Shown piece after piece: positions 46,843 through 57,589 of a stretch of DNA of 64,000 bases. Source of the stretch: Azolla caroliniana (Eukaryota; Polypodiophyta); NCBI GenBank assembly GCA_043228905.1, contig JBHGNT010000018.1, positions 806,001 through 870,000 of the forward strand. The letters run 5' to 3'. Numbering within the stretch: the stretch's first letter is position 1; the number at the start of each line of letters is the position of its first letter. Both the position numbers and the translations under genes were made by a program. The notes beneath the pieces are model-generated. The model had not been told where the DNA came from and made no database searches. It saw only the letters and a list, made by a program, of their open reading frames with translations.

Positions 46843-47422
46843 CTAGTTATGTGATTGGTGGTAGGAACAACCATAGTGGTGGTGCTAAGCACCATTTGGG
46901 TCTTGCATTTTGTAATGTGAGAAAAATGGCATTCTTCCAATAGGCAATAAATTCTAGGCGCTGCAACACTGTGGCATCTGTCTCACCTTTAATTTCATCA
47001 TACAGTCCTTTCAAGGTTTACACCATCTGCATCTAGACATTCCGTACACTTTCCATTGGATGAACAATAGTATTACCAAACACCTTAGAACACCTAGAAG
47101 TCCAAATAAACCACATTATGGTGGTGCATAGCAGCTCCCATACTTCTTGCATTGCCTTTAACATATAAGGAGCTTCCATATGACTTCGTTGCACTATTGT
47201 TATCCTTCCTCTTTGAATTCTAATAATCGTATCATTTGGACATGCCTCATATGGCCACATCATTTGTGTCATTGTAGCCCATACTATCATACCCCACGAA
47301 AAATAGTCATTCCTAAACATAAAGGTTAGAATCCTAAACATAAAGGTTAGAATTAGAAACACTCGTCTCCAAACTTGGTGTGCAACATGAAATTCCCACA
47401 AGCAATGTTTCAATGTCTCCAC
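46843..47422 (-). pseudogene. LINE ORF2 C-terminal remnant, same family as at 25.7 kb
   Basis: Reading on the minus strand: METLKHCLWEFHVAHQVWRR (zinc-binding tail with the last Cys changed), WGMIVWATMTQ, AMQEVWELLCTTIMWFIWTS, and, in another frame further on, EFIAYWKNAIF ... LWLFLPPIT and a stop. The same order of phrases is found in the 25.7-kb copy. A tandem 21-bp duplication (taaacataaaggttagaatc) at about 47,315-47,352 lies inside it. Confidence 0.7.
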
Positions 47423-47610
47423 CCGGAAACTACAATAGATGTCACATCATTTGTGCCATTGTAGCCCATACTATCATACCCCACGAAAAATTGCCATTCC
47501 TAAACATAAAGGTTAGAATTCGAAACACTCATCTCCAAACTTGTTGTGCAACTTGACATTCCCACAAGCAATGTTTCAATGTCTCCACCCGACAACTACA
47601 ATAGATGCAT
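47257..47610. repeat. tandem duplication of about 175 bp inside the LINE remnant
   Basis: The block that begins tcatttgtgtcattgtagcc (47,261) and ends cacccggaaactacaataga is repeated from tcatttgtgccattgtagcc (about 47,447) to cacccgacaactacaataga (about 47,607). The second copy lacks the 21-bp internal duplication of the first. Confidence 0.9.
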
Positions 47611-47699
47611 GTGCTTTCAATGTTCTCACCCAAATAGTGTGCTTAATGGCATTCTTCCTTTCGATGCCTTGGGGTTTGTGGTTGTCATATTCCTCGTCA

Positions 47700-48120
47700 A
47701 TACCATTCAACATTGATGTGCGGTGTGAGAGCATGGGTGATGCTTCTCCATAATAATGGTTGTCCTAGGTACACCAAATTGCGATGATGAGTTGTTGAGA
47801 CATACATGCACCATCTCATCCTCATCAATCTGTAGATCGATGGAGGCAATAGAATCATACAACAATTCTTGATCTTGATGGTGTAGTCGTTGATCAACTT
47901 GCCCCTTTGTTGTTATAATCTTGTTCAACTATTTTTGGAGTCGACGCTTGCTTGGTAGTTGTATTTCTAGTTAGCATCTAACATAGATTTTTGCGCACAT
48001 CTTGATGTTAGACAACACATCACATGATCAACCCTTATTGCCATTTGGTAAGACCATCACTTATTGGATTCAACATGTTCACCAAGTATTTGTCAATGTT
48101 GTCCCTAGTATTCTTTTTTG
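47700..48120 (-). pseudogene. copia gag remnant
   Basis: Two frames on the minus strand together give ITTKGQVDQRLHHQDQELLY and DEDEMVHVCLNNSSSQFGVP, resembling INDYTIKIKELCDSL and DEDEMVQVCLGGLAPRFG of copia gag (compare the intact-looking phrase at 11.1 kb). Frameshifted and short. Confidence 0.6.
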
Positions 48121-48540
48121 ACAAAGAATTGTCATTTTGCACATAAAACTCCAATATAAGTACACAGAGAAGTTAAAATATTCAATTAAGTGGCAATGGG
48201 AGAGTGAGTGGGATATCTAAGGTATCCACTTTATTCACTAGAAAAGGCATCTCTCAATTCAACACCCCCACCTCCCCCCCAAGGAGTGTGTGTTGGAAAA
48301 CAACGCTTGTAATTGAGCTTGTTATCTCAACAAAAATGTGGTTGAGTTTGTTATTCAACATGCCCCTTAAGCTCAACTATGATGTACGGTCATTTGTGTG
48401 ATGATCTTGAATTTCTTTATTGCGCTTTGGCTACCGCTCTTGCAACTTTAAATTCATAAAATAAAATGAAAAGTTAAAATTTTTAAAAGAGGTTTGTTGA
48501 TATCTGTATTTTGCATAATCAAATTGATGATCTTTGTGTT

Positions 48541-48865
48541 ACTATGGAGTTTACTTTATTATTTGGCCGTAATTGTACCATATCTACTTCAAGAAAACTC
48601 CCCAAGAGAAACCTAATAAATAAAGGGAAATTGTTTACCATGGAGTTTACTTTATTATTTGGCCATAATTGTACCATATCTACTTCAAGAAAACTCCCAA
48701 AGAGAAACCTAATCAATCAAAGGAAATTGTTTGCTATGGAGTTTTATTATTTGGACTTAATTGTACCACATCTACTTCAAGAAAGCTCCCAAAGAGAAAC
48801 CTAATCAATTAAGGCAAAATCATTTGCTATAGAGTTTAAATTATTATTTGGCCATAATTTTGGAG
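48541..48865. repeat. 96-bp minisatellite, about 3.4 copies
   Basis: Units start atggagtttactttattatt at 48,544 and 48,640, atggagttttattatttgga at 48,736 and atagagtttaaattattatt at 48,829: spacings 96, 96 and 93. All hold aattgtaccayatctacttc and agagaaacctaatcaat-type sequence. Confidence 0.93.
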
Positions 48866-49189
48866 AATATCCTTTCCCAAAAATAAAGGGAAATTGTTTG
48901 GATCTATCTAATAAAATTGCATTGTTATGTCTTTTGCCAATAGTTAAGCTTACTTAATCTAGGATTGAGAGATAAAGTGTGTTATCTAGGACACATATAA
49001 TACATTTGTGCCAGAGTGATGTACAAAGAGAGACTTACATGGTTTGCATTGATAGAAGAACATAATATCAATTGATTAATTGATTATCTTCAACAAACAA
49101 AAAAATAGAATTATCAAAGGAATGCTTGCTAAACTCATATTCTTTGAACAAAAGGGAGGAGCCTATAAGGAAATGAGGGCTTGAAGGAA
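48866..49189. other. 3' flank of the SAUR gene
   Basis: No gene; probable 3' UTR of the SAUR at its right end. Confidence 0.4.
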
Positions 49190-50269
49190 CTAATGGTGAC
49201 AATGGTGACTTGTGTGGTCTAGTTGTATGCGAGCAAGAGTGTGTTGGAACTCGGAAAGAGAGCAAGGAAGGACAAGGCCACCTTGTTGACGGAAGCCAAA
49301 CTCGTCCTGTGCGCGGCGTAGGAGCACTTGGAAGTCTGGGTGGTTCAAGTATGAAATGGGGACAACAAGCCTTTGATGTCCGTCATCAACATAGAGCGCG
49401 ACATGGCCTTTGGGCGGGGTAGCATAGTGGATCTTGGCATGTGATTGTCGAGACATGTATGCATGTTGATGTTCATAATGGTCATATTTATTAACGGTAC
49501 GTAAAGTCGGGCCATGTCGACTCGCCATGGTGAATGTCGGATGCCATATCGGTAAACTGATGGAGCGCGTTAAGAGTTTCCCAAGATTGAGATGGTCATG
49601 ATGATGATGTGTCGAGCCATTGGCATCATTGTGGTCACCATGATGGGCCATGCCATGCCCATCCCTATGCTCATCTTGAGGGGTCATCCCATGTCTAGCA
49701 TGACCTTCATCATGATTGGTATAGTTATGTTGTTCATCATGATGGGCATGATGGGATATGTCATGCTCACCACCATGATAGGATCTGTCATGACCATCAT
49801 GATAGGATCTGTCATGTTCATCATTATGGGTCATGCTATCTCTACTATCATGTAGACCATCATGATGAGTCATGCCATTTCCATCACATGATGCATGATG
49901 ATGGTGATGATGATGACTATGAGAAAGATGAAGAAGAAGAGACTTGAAAGAAGGAACTAAGCGTAGCTTAGTAGTAGAAGAAGAATGATTAGGAAGGATT
50001 GCAATTTCTTCTGCATCTTCTTTTATCTGATTAATCTCATCGTTACCTGAAGAACCCACTTCCTCATCATCTTCATCCTCGTCCCTTGCATTGAATTGGG
50101 CCTCTGAGGGTGTGATTATATGAAGTGGGAAGCACATAACATGGTTTTTTGATCCATTAACCTGAGGCATGTTTTTCAGATGATGATGGTGATGGTGATG
50201 ATGATGATGATGAGAATGGAAGAAGCTTAGATGGCTATGGCGTAGTCTCTTCAGGTATTTATTGGCCAT
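49190..50269 (-). CDS. SAUR family protein with a long histidine-rich N-terminal region
   Basis: A single exon of 359 residues (ATG 50,269). The C-terminal 75 or so residues (about 280-349) are a typical auxin-inducible SAUR domain: PPKGHVALYVDDGHQRLVVP, ISYLNHPDFQVLLRRAQDEF and GFRQQGGLVLPCSLSEF. SAURs promote cell expansion, often by inhibiting PP2C.D phosphatases; many are auxin-induced. What is odd is the first 270 residues: an 11-His run near residue 20, a second HSHHHHHHH run at about 118-124, an acidic DEDEDDEEV patch, and about 100 residues of His/Asp/Gly-rich imperfect repeats (HDEHDRSYHDGHDRSYHGGE and similar, about 135-235). SAURs are usually 90-180 residues. Intronless genes are normal for the family. 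A GTG six codons earlier is unlikely as start. Confidence 0.9.
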   Translation of the reverse strand: MANKYLKRLRHSHLSFFHSHHHHHHHHHHHLKNMPQVNGSKNHVMCFPLHIITPSEAQFNARDEDEDDEEVGSSGNDEINQIKEDAEEIAILPNHSSSTTKLRLVPSFKSLLLHLSHSHHHHHHHASCDGNGMTHHDGLHDSRDSMTHNDEHDRSYHDGHDRSYHGGEHDISHHAHHDEQHNYTNHDEGHARHGMTPQDEHRDGHGMAHHGDHNDANGSTHHHHDHLNLGKLLTRSISLPIWHPTFTMASRHGPTLRTVNKYDHYEHQHAYMSRQSHAKIHYATPPKGHVALYVDDGHQRLVVPISYLNHPDFQVLLRRAQDEFGFRQQGGLVLPCSLSEFQHTLARIQLDHTSHHCHH

Positions 50270-50363
50270 TCTGAAGCTCAAAATCACAGCTTTAATGGAG
50301 ACCTTGGAATAATACTGGGCTCCAATTTAAAGGGAAAAACAGAGGGAGAGTGTGAGAAAGTAA

Positions 50364-50365
50364 GT

Positions 50366-50420
<55 letters not shown>
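50364..50420. repeat. (GT)n(GA)n microsatellite in the SAUR leader/promoter
   Basis: About 13 GT units then about 15 GA units, 95-150 bases upstream of the SAUR ATG. On the transcribed strand this is a CT/CA tract, common in plant 5' UTRs. Confidence 0.9.
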
Positions 50421-50424
<4 letters not shown>

Positions 50425-50477
50425 ATCGTGGCCGTCCATATCCATAAGTGGAGGGGATTAGATTCAATCCCCGCTTG

Positions 50478-50562
50478 ACATGTGTCATGCTCTCATTCAT
50501 CCACTCCTTGCCACATGTCATGCTCTCATTTGCCACTCCTTGCCACATGTCATCCTCTCATT
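50478..50562 (-). promoter_or_regulatory. repeated E-box (CACATG/CATGTG) cluster upstream of the SAUR gene
   Basis: A 30-bp unit, ccactccttgccacatgtca plus tgctctcatt, occurs about 2.5 times. It places the E-box hexamer at 50,479-50,484, 50,512-50,517 and 50,544-50,549, 210-280 bases before the ATG. CACATG is a known binding site type for PIF and BZR bHLH-class regulators of SAUR genes. The motif is seen; regulation is inferred. Confidence 0.4.
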
Positions 50563-52590
50563 AATGCAATAGCGTTTAATTCCACGCGTGTCACGTTTGT
50601 CCCGCCCCTCCAATTCCTAAGGCCTCCATAGAATCTAATCCTAGAGACCTATGCGTAAATTAGTCGACCGAAAATCTTTGTCCGAGATCCTCCCTTAGGA
50701 TTACAAGCTCTTCTGCAGACCCGCCCACCCCTTCATTAATGATCGTTGCATTCTACTGTCCATTTCACACCATTCCTTTTCGAGAAGACGACTTCTAGAC
50801 ATGGCGATGCCTTTATATTGCCACCGTGTTTCTTTTGCAGACCACCCATCCCTTTACTTTTGTCACCCCTCGTTGGTCCATCCATTTCTAAGGTCTCGGA
50901 AAAAATCTATATCTCTATGTCACCTTCCCCCACCAAAACAAAATCATTGTTCTAGATCTCCCTTTAGACTACATGTATCGCCTCATTATTAGTGCCCCTA
51001 TTCCTCTTCCACCCACCATTCCTTGTGGCATGTGCCGTGTTTCCTTTTCCCACTCTACATGCTCTCAACGATGGATATGATGTTATGTCATCGTTTCTTG
51101 GAGATGCCATTTTCCAATCATATAGCAGAGGATGTAAAACTACCTCTCTCATTCTAACATGTCCTCTTCAGGACTCCTACTTTCCTTCACAATACATGTT
51201 CCCTCTTTTGTCTATATCCATGGTACCTACCTCCATTATTTTCCTCTAACTTTTTGTACCATTGCCCCACATAAATATCATTTGCTTTCTCTTAGCCTTA
51301 TGTTCTCTTTACATGCCTCCTACCCATGTGATAGAACATGGCCCAACCCCATGCCACATTCTCATTGCACTATAGTTGCATGGATAACATTCGTATAGAA
51401 CGCCTTTTCTATTAATTGCCTAGCATTTTACAAATGCCACATACTTTAGTGTGAACCAATATAGTTCCTAACCTATCCCTCACACAAAGGGCCACAATGG
51501 AATAATACCCTCCACTAACGCCAACATAACACATATGATATACCTTATGCTTAATATTAATAACAAAACAACATTATGTCCTCCAATTTCTAATCCGTAT
51601 AGTCATTGAGCATTTCGTTCTTCCAAATTCAAAAGGAAACGAAAATAAATGACCACTTCAACTTATTTATTTTTGGGGGGAGAGTGGTAGGGAAACTTCA
51701 CATTCCATGTTCGCAAATTGGGTGGCGTTATCTCAAAACTTTCATATGCTTAATCATTCAAATTTTTATTTTTATTTTTTCCAAAACATATTTGACACTT
51801 TTCTTCAAAGTTAAATACCATGATTTTATTCCTTAAGGGCATCCACATATATGGTATCTATCTTTCTTAGAGAAAGAACACACATAATACTTAGATAAAT
51901 ATTAGTTTCCACATATTTTATTCCAATGCAAAATCTAATATTACAAATAAAAGTGATGCCCATAACATGAGTTTTATGTAAATTATTACCACATTAGTTG
52001 GATGTTCTCATTTGAATATAATATCTCTTTGGCAAAATATCTCGTAATAAGTTACTCTATGATTCTCATACTTTTTACATGCTTTTGCTTCATTTTTAAG
52101 ATGTTGCTTTGACAAAGAAATAGTTTGACACGTTTCCTTGGCGAACAATATCTATATAGAGATAATGAGTGCAAGATATGTTAAACATTGACATGAAAGT
52201 AATTCATAAGCAAAAAGATTGATAACACATGATAAACAATGTCCTTAGTAGTCTAGTTGTTCATTGAGGATAAATGATCATGATTTTAAAGACTAGGATA
52301 ACAGGTTTTAGAGTTTAGGGTCTTGATTATACCTTGGATTATTGGAAAACTCTTGATGCCAAATTCATCCTTTGATGTTTGTAAAAAATATTGTCTTATA
52401 CTAGACCATCTTCCTACCACAAAATGTGGGACTGATCTATTTATTTTGTTTTCCAAGTTGATATATCAGTTCAGAATCCAAATCACTCAATTTTTTTACA
52501 CTTTAACCATGTCAAGCTATATGGGAGCTCGAGTAGTGCATTTTACGATTGTGCCATGTAACTCAAACCATTATTTCATTTCAACATAGC
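50563..52590. other. no gene seen
   Basis: Partly C/T-rich (50,700-51,400) with several short ORFs that have no family resemblance. AT-rich from 51,400 on. Confidence 0.4.
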
Positions 52591-52926
52591 AACAATAAAT
52601 ATCTCCATGTTCTGCAAGTTGTTTTAAAGACATAAGTGCTAACCTTGAGTACCTTCATTTAGGGAGCTTCCAAAGTCAATGCTTATTGGTCATTAATCAA
52701 AATAATGCTTCGATGATTATTTGAAGTTGCTCCCATCTTTGTTTGGATTATATATCATGGGACATTGATGCTTTGCTCCTTATCACACGGGCAATAATCG
52801 TGACTAAAGGTCTCTCTAAATCATTCCGCTTATTTGCCTTGTTAAGACTCAATCCTTAGGTTTCTACCCATAGAGGAGAGTTGGTGCGCAAGTGTATTCA
52901 ATAGCCACAATTTCCTTTGTGGCTTT

Positions 52927-53465
52927 TGTTAGTCAGCCATCTACCTGGAGTCAGAGTCGGGCAAATGTGAAAAGTAGTCAGAGTCGAAGTTGAAGAGTAC
53001 GAATAGGAGTCAGAATGTGAAAGGACAGAATTCGAATATAATGTAACTTTGCCAAGTATAAACATTAGAGTAATATTAAGAAATAGAACGGTTTTGGTAT
53101 AACTGTAGGTTCTTGCTGAACAAGGCAAGTGTAAATCTTGGAGAGAGACTCTCAGGTCACCTATAAAAAGGGATTGAGAGCATTGTAACAATATCGGTCT
53201 ATTTTGATTAATATAAGTTTTGGCAGTTAGAGTATATACAACGTCGACTACTCTGTGTATTTTTCTATCTCTCATTGTGTTGTATGTTTGGATTCAGTCT
53301 CTACTACACAGATTATATTATATCTAATAGTCGGTCAGGAGTGTATGATTAAATGATCTTTGTACACTTGTTTCTGAGTATAGAACTAGTGTCGACCAAC
53401 CCATATCTCACCACAATCTTCTTGATCGAACGTTAAGAGTAGAACGTTTGACTTATTGTGTCTGT
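52927..53465 (+). repeat. 5' LTR of the deleted gypsy-like element, 3' edge lost
   Basis: It begins TGTTAGTCAG. A TATA box (ctataaaaaggg) is at about 53,161. It matches 57,046-57,560 through attgtgtctgtc and then breaks off; the last 24 or so bases present in the partner are missing. Small indels distinguish it from the partner. Confidence 0.88.
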
Positions 53466-54760
53466 CTGAACGGAATTTACAGTGGGACGCTCTCAGCATG
53501 ATATACCGTGTGAACAAGTTTCAACACTACCTACTGGGTCGGAAATTTACATTCCATGTCAATCATTCTGCCCTAATGTTCTTAGTGTCGAAGCAGTCAT
53601 TGACTGGAAAATTGGCAAGATGGACGTTGCTCTTACAAGGATTCGAATTCGACATTACCCATCGTCCAGGAGTCCAACATGCAGTTGCCAACTATTTAAG
53701 TCGATTGGAGTCAGGAGAACCAAGTACAAGTGTTTGCGTTGATTTTCCGGATGCACAATTGTTCTGAGTTGAAGTTGAGCATTCGACAGAGGTCAATGAG
53801 GAAATAACTGATCTATGGATCACAGAGATGACAATGTTCCTCTGTATAGGATTGCCACCAGAAGGCATGTCACCAGATGAGCGCAAACAATTAACAGTTC
53901 GGAGTCGGAATTTTTGCCTACTCAAGGAAACGTTGTGTCATAAGGGAGTAGATGGCATATGGAGACGAGGGGTTTGACAATTTGAGAAGTAAGATATTTT
54001 ACACGAGGCCCATTGCGGTATTGTTGGCGGGCAATATGCAGGCGACACGACCGACCGGAAAATTTGGCACAGTGGATTATGGTGGCCGATGACGCTAAAG
54101 GATGCAATCAATTACTGTTGGCAATGTGATTTGTGCCAAAGAATCGGCCAACCAACTGAATGAGATAAAAGGCCACATCAACCGGTATTGCGGCTTGAAC
54201 CTTTCCAAAAATGGGGTCTCGACTTTGTTGGACCATTTAAACCAATAACGGCAAGAACTGACAACCGATATATCATAGTCGTTATAGACTATTGTACAAA
54301 ATGGGTAGAAGCCAAAGCTCTTTGAGATAATATGATAACTTTAATGACAAAATTCCTCTATGAATACATATGGTGCAGATTCGGCTGCCCAATTTAATTA
54401 GTAAGTGATCAAGGTACTTACTTTGTTAATAAAGTCATTCATGAATTATCAAATTACTATGTAGTAGTGCATAAAAGGAGTACACCGTACTACCCACAAG
54501 CTAATGGGCAAGCCGAGTCGACAAACAAAACAATTCAAAGGAAGATCGTCAATGAAAATCGGATCGACTAGGATCAAAAGCTGCGCAATGCCCTATGGCC
54601 ATACCGAACAACGTACAAGACTATGATCAGGTCGACTCCGTTCAGGATGGCATTTGGGTTAGACGCAATGATGTCGATCGAGTTCCAAATTCCCACTCTG
54701 CGTGCACAGGTGACAGAATGACTAGATGAGGAGCAGTTGGAACGAACGACAATATTGCAT
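53463..54760 (+). pseudogene. gypsy RNase H and integrase remnant
   Basis: RNase H: MIYRVNKFQHYLLGRKFTFH, FEFDITHRPGVQHAVANYLS. Integrase: zinc binder around HCGIVGGQYAGDTTDRKIWH and CDLCQRIGQPT, core WGLDFVGPF and [10 protein letters not shown], then VSDQGTYFVN, SANGQAESTNK-like and MIRSTPFRMAFGLDAMM. Interrupted by several stops. Compared with 5,870-6,928 it is the same protein at moderate divergence. It retains the Q in SDQGT that is a stop in the first element. Confidence 0.85.
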
Positions 54761-56995
54761 GCCTAAACAACGGATTGGGTTCATCATAGCAACGTATGAA
54801 GGTGCTACGATCGACTGGGGATATATCACTGGTGTCACGCTTAGAGAACAATTGCACGGGGTGTATAATTGGAAGGCCATGAAGCTGATTTTTGCACGGT
54901 GGTTGGTAGTATTATGTCCCACATTGGTAGTTGATGCATGACGTAAGACCTCGAAGAAGGAAAAGGGGTAGTCATCACAAGCAAGGGTGAAGGAATCGGT
55001 ATGCAGACTAGTACCACGCGACGTGTGGCAAGAACCGGAGCCGACACAAGCACCAAGACCCGAGACCCAGCAACAACCGAACCATGCCCTGATAACTGAC
55101 AACAGAAGCCAGTCGAGCCGATACCCGACACTCAACAGTCAACTCAAGTACCAGAAACCAGTAGGCCACAAACAAAATCACGACCATCACCACGTATGAA
55201 ACAGAGGAGTAAGCAATTGGCATCACAACAAGTTTTCACTGACCAATCGAATCAAGAAGAATGACAACCAAAGAAAAGAAGTAGCGTCGAACCGCAATCG
55301 GCCGAACAACAACAGTTAGCCGAACAACAACCAATCGAATATACCAAGAGATGGACAATGGAGAAGTGGAAAGCGTCGACAATCTCCCCGAACAAGGTCC
55401 TTGGACTACCTGACATTCCACCAGTGGCCCATGAATTCGCGGCCCTACTCTAGTTCGACACATCTTACGAGCTGGTGGATTGGTTAGCCGAGCGATTACA
55501 ATTCGCTTCCGACCTCTTAGCACAAGAACATAAGGATCAAGAAATGATTTAGAAGGCCATGCTCGGAGACCTCGAGCTCGAAGAAGAAAGGGAGCTACAA
55601 CGAATCGGTTGGCAACGCGATGTCAAGAATAGAGGTATGACAATTCAAATACCCCCTCTTAATACTTCTCTAGTTGAAGTACACTAGGAGCTAGCAAGGA
55701 CCACTAGGGCAGCAAAAGATATGGTAGAAGTTTGCAAAAAGGCGATAAAAGCATCCGACTTGATGCATATAGAGTGGTCAACGACCAAGAAGAACAATGA
55801 AGAATTGTCGGCTTGACTCCAACAAGCGGAAGAAAGTTAAAAGAAATGAATGAACATCTCCAAACCTACGACTTTCCTGGAACCCCACATGTACCAGACA
55901 AACAATTATGGGATCAACTACGAACCACGGAGAAAGAAGTCGAACACACCAATAAGAAGGCAAAAAAGCCGAAGAAAAGTTGCAGAAAATGAAGGATTGA
56001 ATTGAGTTAGCTAAAACGCAAATCGGGGTCCTCGTGGATGCCAAGGATGGGGAAATAAATGTCCTTAGTCGGCAACTACAACAACAGACAACGGTGAAGT
56101 ATGAAGAGAAAAAAAAGGTCGCAGAGCTTGAAGTGTATATAAAATTGCAGGAGCATTATTCCAACCATAGTGCTCAGCTCGAGCTGGAGAAGTCGAAAAT
56201 GACCACAAAGTACAAGCAACTGGTGACGAAGTATGAACAAAAGAGGCCGGCATTAATGGCAGCATAAGCAAAATTACAATTCAACCAAGGTTTGGCAGAA
56301 GTTTGACTCGCTGAAATGTGAAAGGAAGTGGACACTATGCAATACAGAGTAAGCATGGGAGAGGAAAAAGTGTGCCTCATCTTATCTGCGCACAAAGCCA
56401 GGATGTGCCACATGGTCGTCGAATCCCTGGATAAAAGCTGGAAGACATGGTCAGCACAAGCTGCCGAATTACAACTGCTACGAGTTGACCATGAGAACAG
56501 AAAGAAGCAAGGGCGAGGCTTTTTCAATATGGACGAAGCAACGATCACCACAATTCAAGAAGAGCTCGCCATGGACATATACGAGCTTTCCACAAGCCAC
56601 AAGGAAGAGATCACAAGCTCATGGAGGAATACGACGACCAACAGATGGGCACAACCGTGCAACTCGATGCCTATGAGAGAGAACGTCGTCAACAGACACG
56701 AGAATTGGGGGCAATAGGAGGTGACGACCTATCTCAAGAAGAATTTAGCCAGACCATCCCAATAAGCAACACAAGAGGCAATACCGAATAGGAGGAGGCT
56801 GAGGTAGAGTCGACGATGCGGTCGGAGGAGGAGCTTCACATAGAAAACCAGCCGCATCCAACTGACCCCGAAGTTCAAGCAAAAGAGGAGCCGACACTTT
56901 TTGACATATTGAATGAAGAGGCAAGTGACCTCGACGACGACGACACGATTAACGATGAGTCGGTCGCCGACAATAATGAGGAAAACAACTAGGAG
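54760..56995 (+). pseudogene. ORF3 remnant: coiled-coil protein shared with the first gypsy-like element
   Basis: Across three frames it keeps the blocks seen at 2,869-5,016 in the same order: CMPKQRIGFIIATYEGATID; LGLPDIPPVAHEFAALL; MTIQIPPLNTSLVEVH; a long E/K/Q-rich coiled coil (56,034-56,267 is one open piece); SAQAAELQLLRVDHENRKKQ with GRGFFNMDEATITTIQEELA; and an acidic tail. Many stops and frameshifts. Conservation of separated blocks between diverged families implies the protein was once under selection. Confidence 0.7.
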
Positions 56996-57020
56996 TAAAC
57001 GGTTGGGTTTGACCATGCAA

Positions 57021-57045
57021 GGCACTGTCCCATGGGTGTGCCATG
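57021..57045 (+). other. inverted repeat abutting the 3' LTR
   Basis: GGCACTGTCCCATGGGTGTG then CCATG, ending exactly where the LTR starts. CCCATGGG is a perfect palindrome within an outer GGCAC/GTGCC pair. Counterpart of 2,380-2,404 in the first element. Confidence 0.6.
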
Positions 57046-57584
57046 TGTTAGCCAGTCAGCTACCCGGAGTCGGAGTCGAACGAATGTGAAAAGTAGTCAG
57101 ACGAAGTCGAAGAGTACGAACAGGAGTCGGAGTGTGAAAGGATAGAATTCAAATATAATGTAACTTTGCCAAGTATAAAAATTAGAGTAATACGGTTTTG
57201 GTATAATGCAGGTTCTTGCCGAACAAGGCAAGTGTAAATATTTGAGAGAGAGTCTCGGGTCACCTATAAAAAGGGACCGAGTGCATTATAACAATATTGG
57301 TCTATTTTGATTAATATAAGTTTTGGTAGTTAGAGTAGATTCAACGGTGTTGACTACTTTGTGTATTTTTCTATCTGTCACTATGTCATATGTTGGGATT
57401 TAGTCTCTATTGCACAGATTATATTATATCTAATAATCGGTCATGAGTGTATGATTAACTGATCTTTGTACACCTATTTCTGAGTATAGAACTAGTGTCG
57501 ACCAACCCATATCTCCACCACAATCTTCTTGACCGAATGTTCGACCTATTGTGTTTGTCAACTACAACAGTCGGCAGGGTAACA
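57046..57584 (+). repeat. 3' LTR of the deleted gypsy-like element
   Basis: TGTTAG...GTAACA, 539 bp. TATA box tataaaaaggg at about 57,265. By eye it differs from the 5' copy at several dozen positions and by short indels, so this insertion looks clearly older than the nested element at 1,940. Confidence 0.88.
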
Positions 57585-57589
57585 ACTTT

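Larger units (their letters stand above)
52927..57584 (+). mobile_element. internally deleted Ty3/gypsy-like element related to the one at 1,940-10,611
   Basis: Two LTRs in direct orientation (52,927-about 53,465 and 57,046-57,584) enclose an RNase H-integrase fragment and an ORF3 fragment. gag, protease and RT are absent: the 5' LTR runs straight into RNase H at about 53,465. A second deletion between integrase and ORF3 lies near 54,760. Flanks are gcttt (52,922-52,926) and acttt (57,585-57,589), a four-of-five target-site match. The right LTR ends GTAACA, inverse to the TGTTAG start. The coding parts resemble the first element closely at protein level but the LTRs differ, so they are related families rather than copies. 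Confidence 0.9.

Noticed and set aside
49210-49855. Plus-strand ORFs opposite the SAUR gene (Met/Ile-rich)
   Set aside because: Shadow of the CAT/GAT-rich SAUR coding strand; no independent support.
50746-51400. Cluster of short plus-strand ORFs with hydrophobic character
   Set aside because: C/T-rich sequence yields Ser/Pro/Leu/Phe-rich translations in all frames; no splice structure or family motif.
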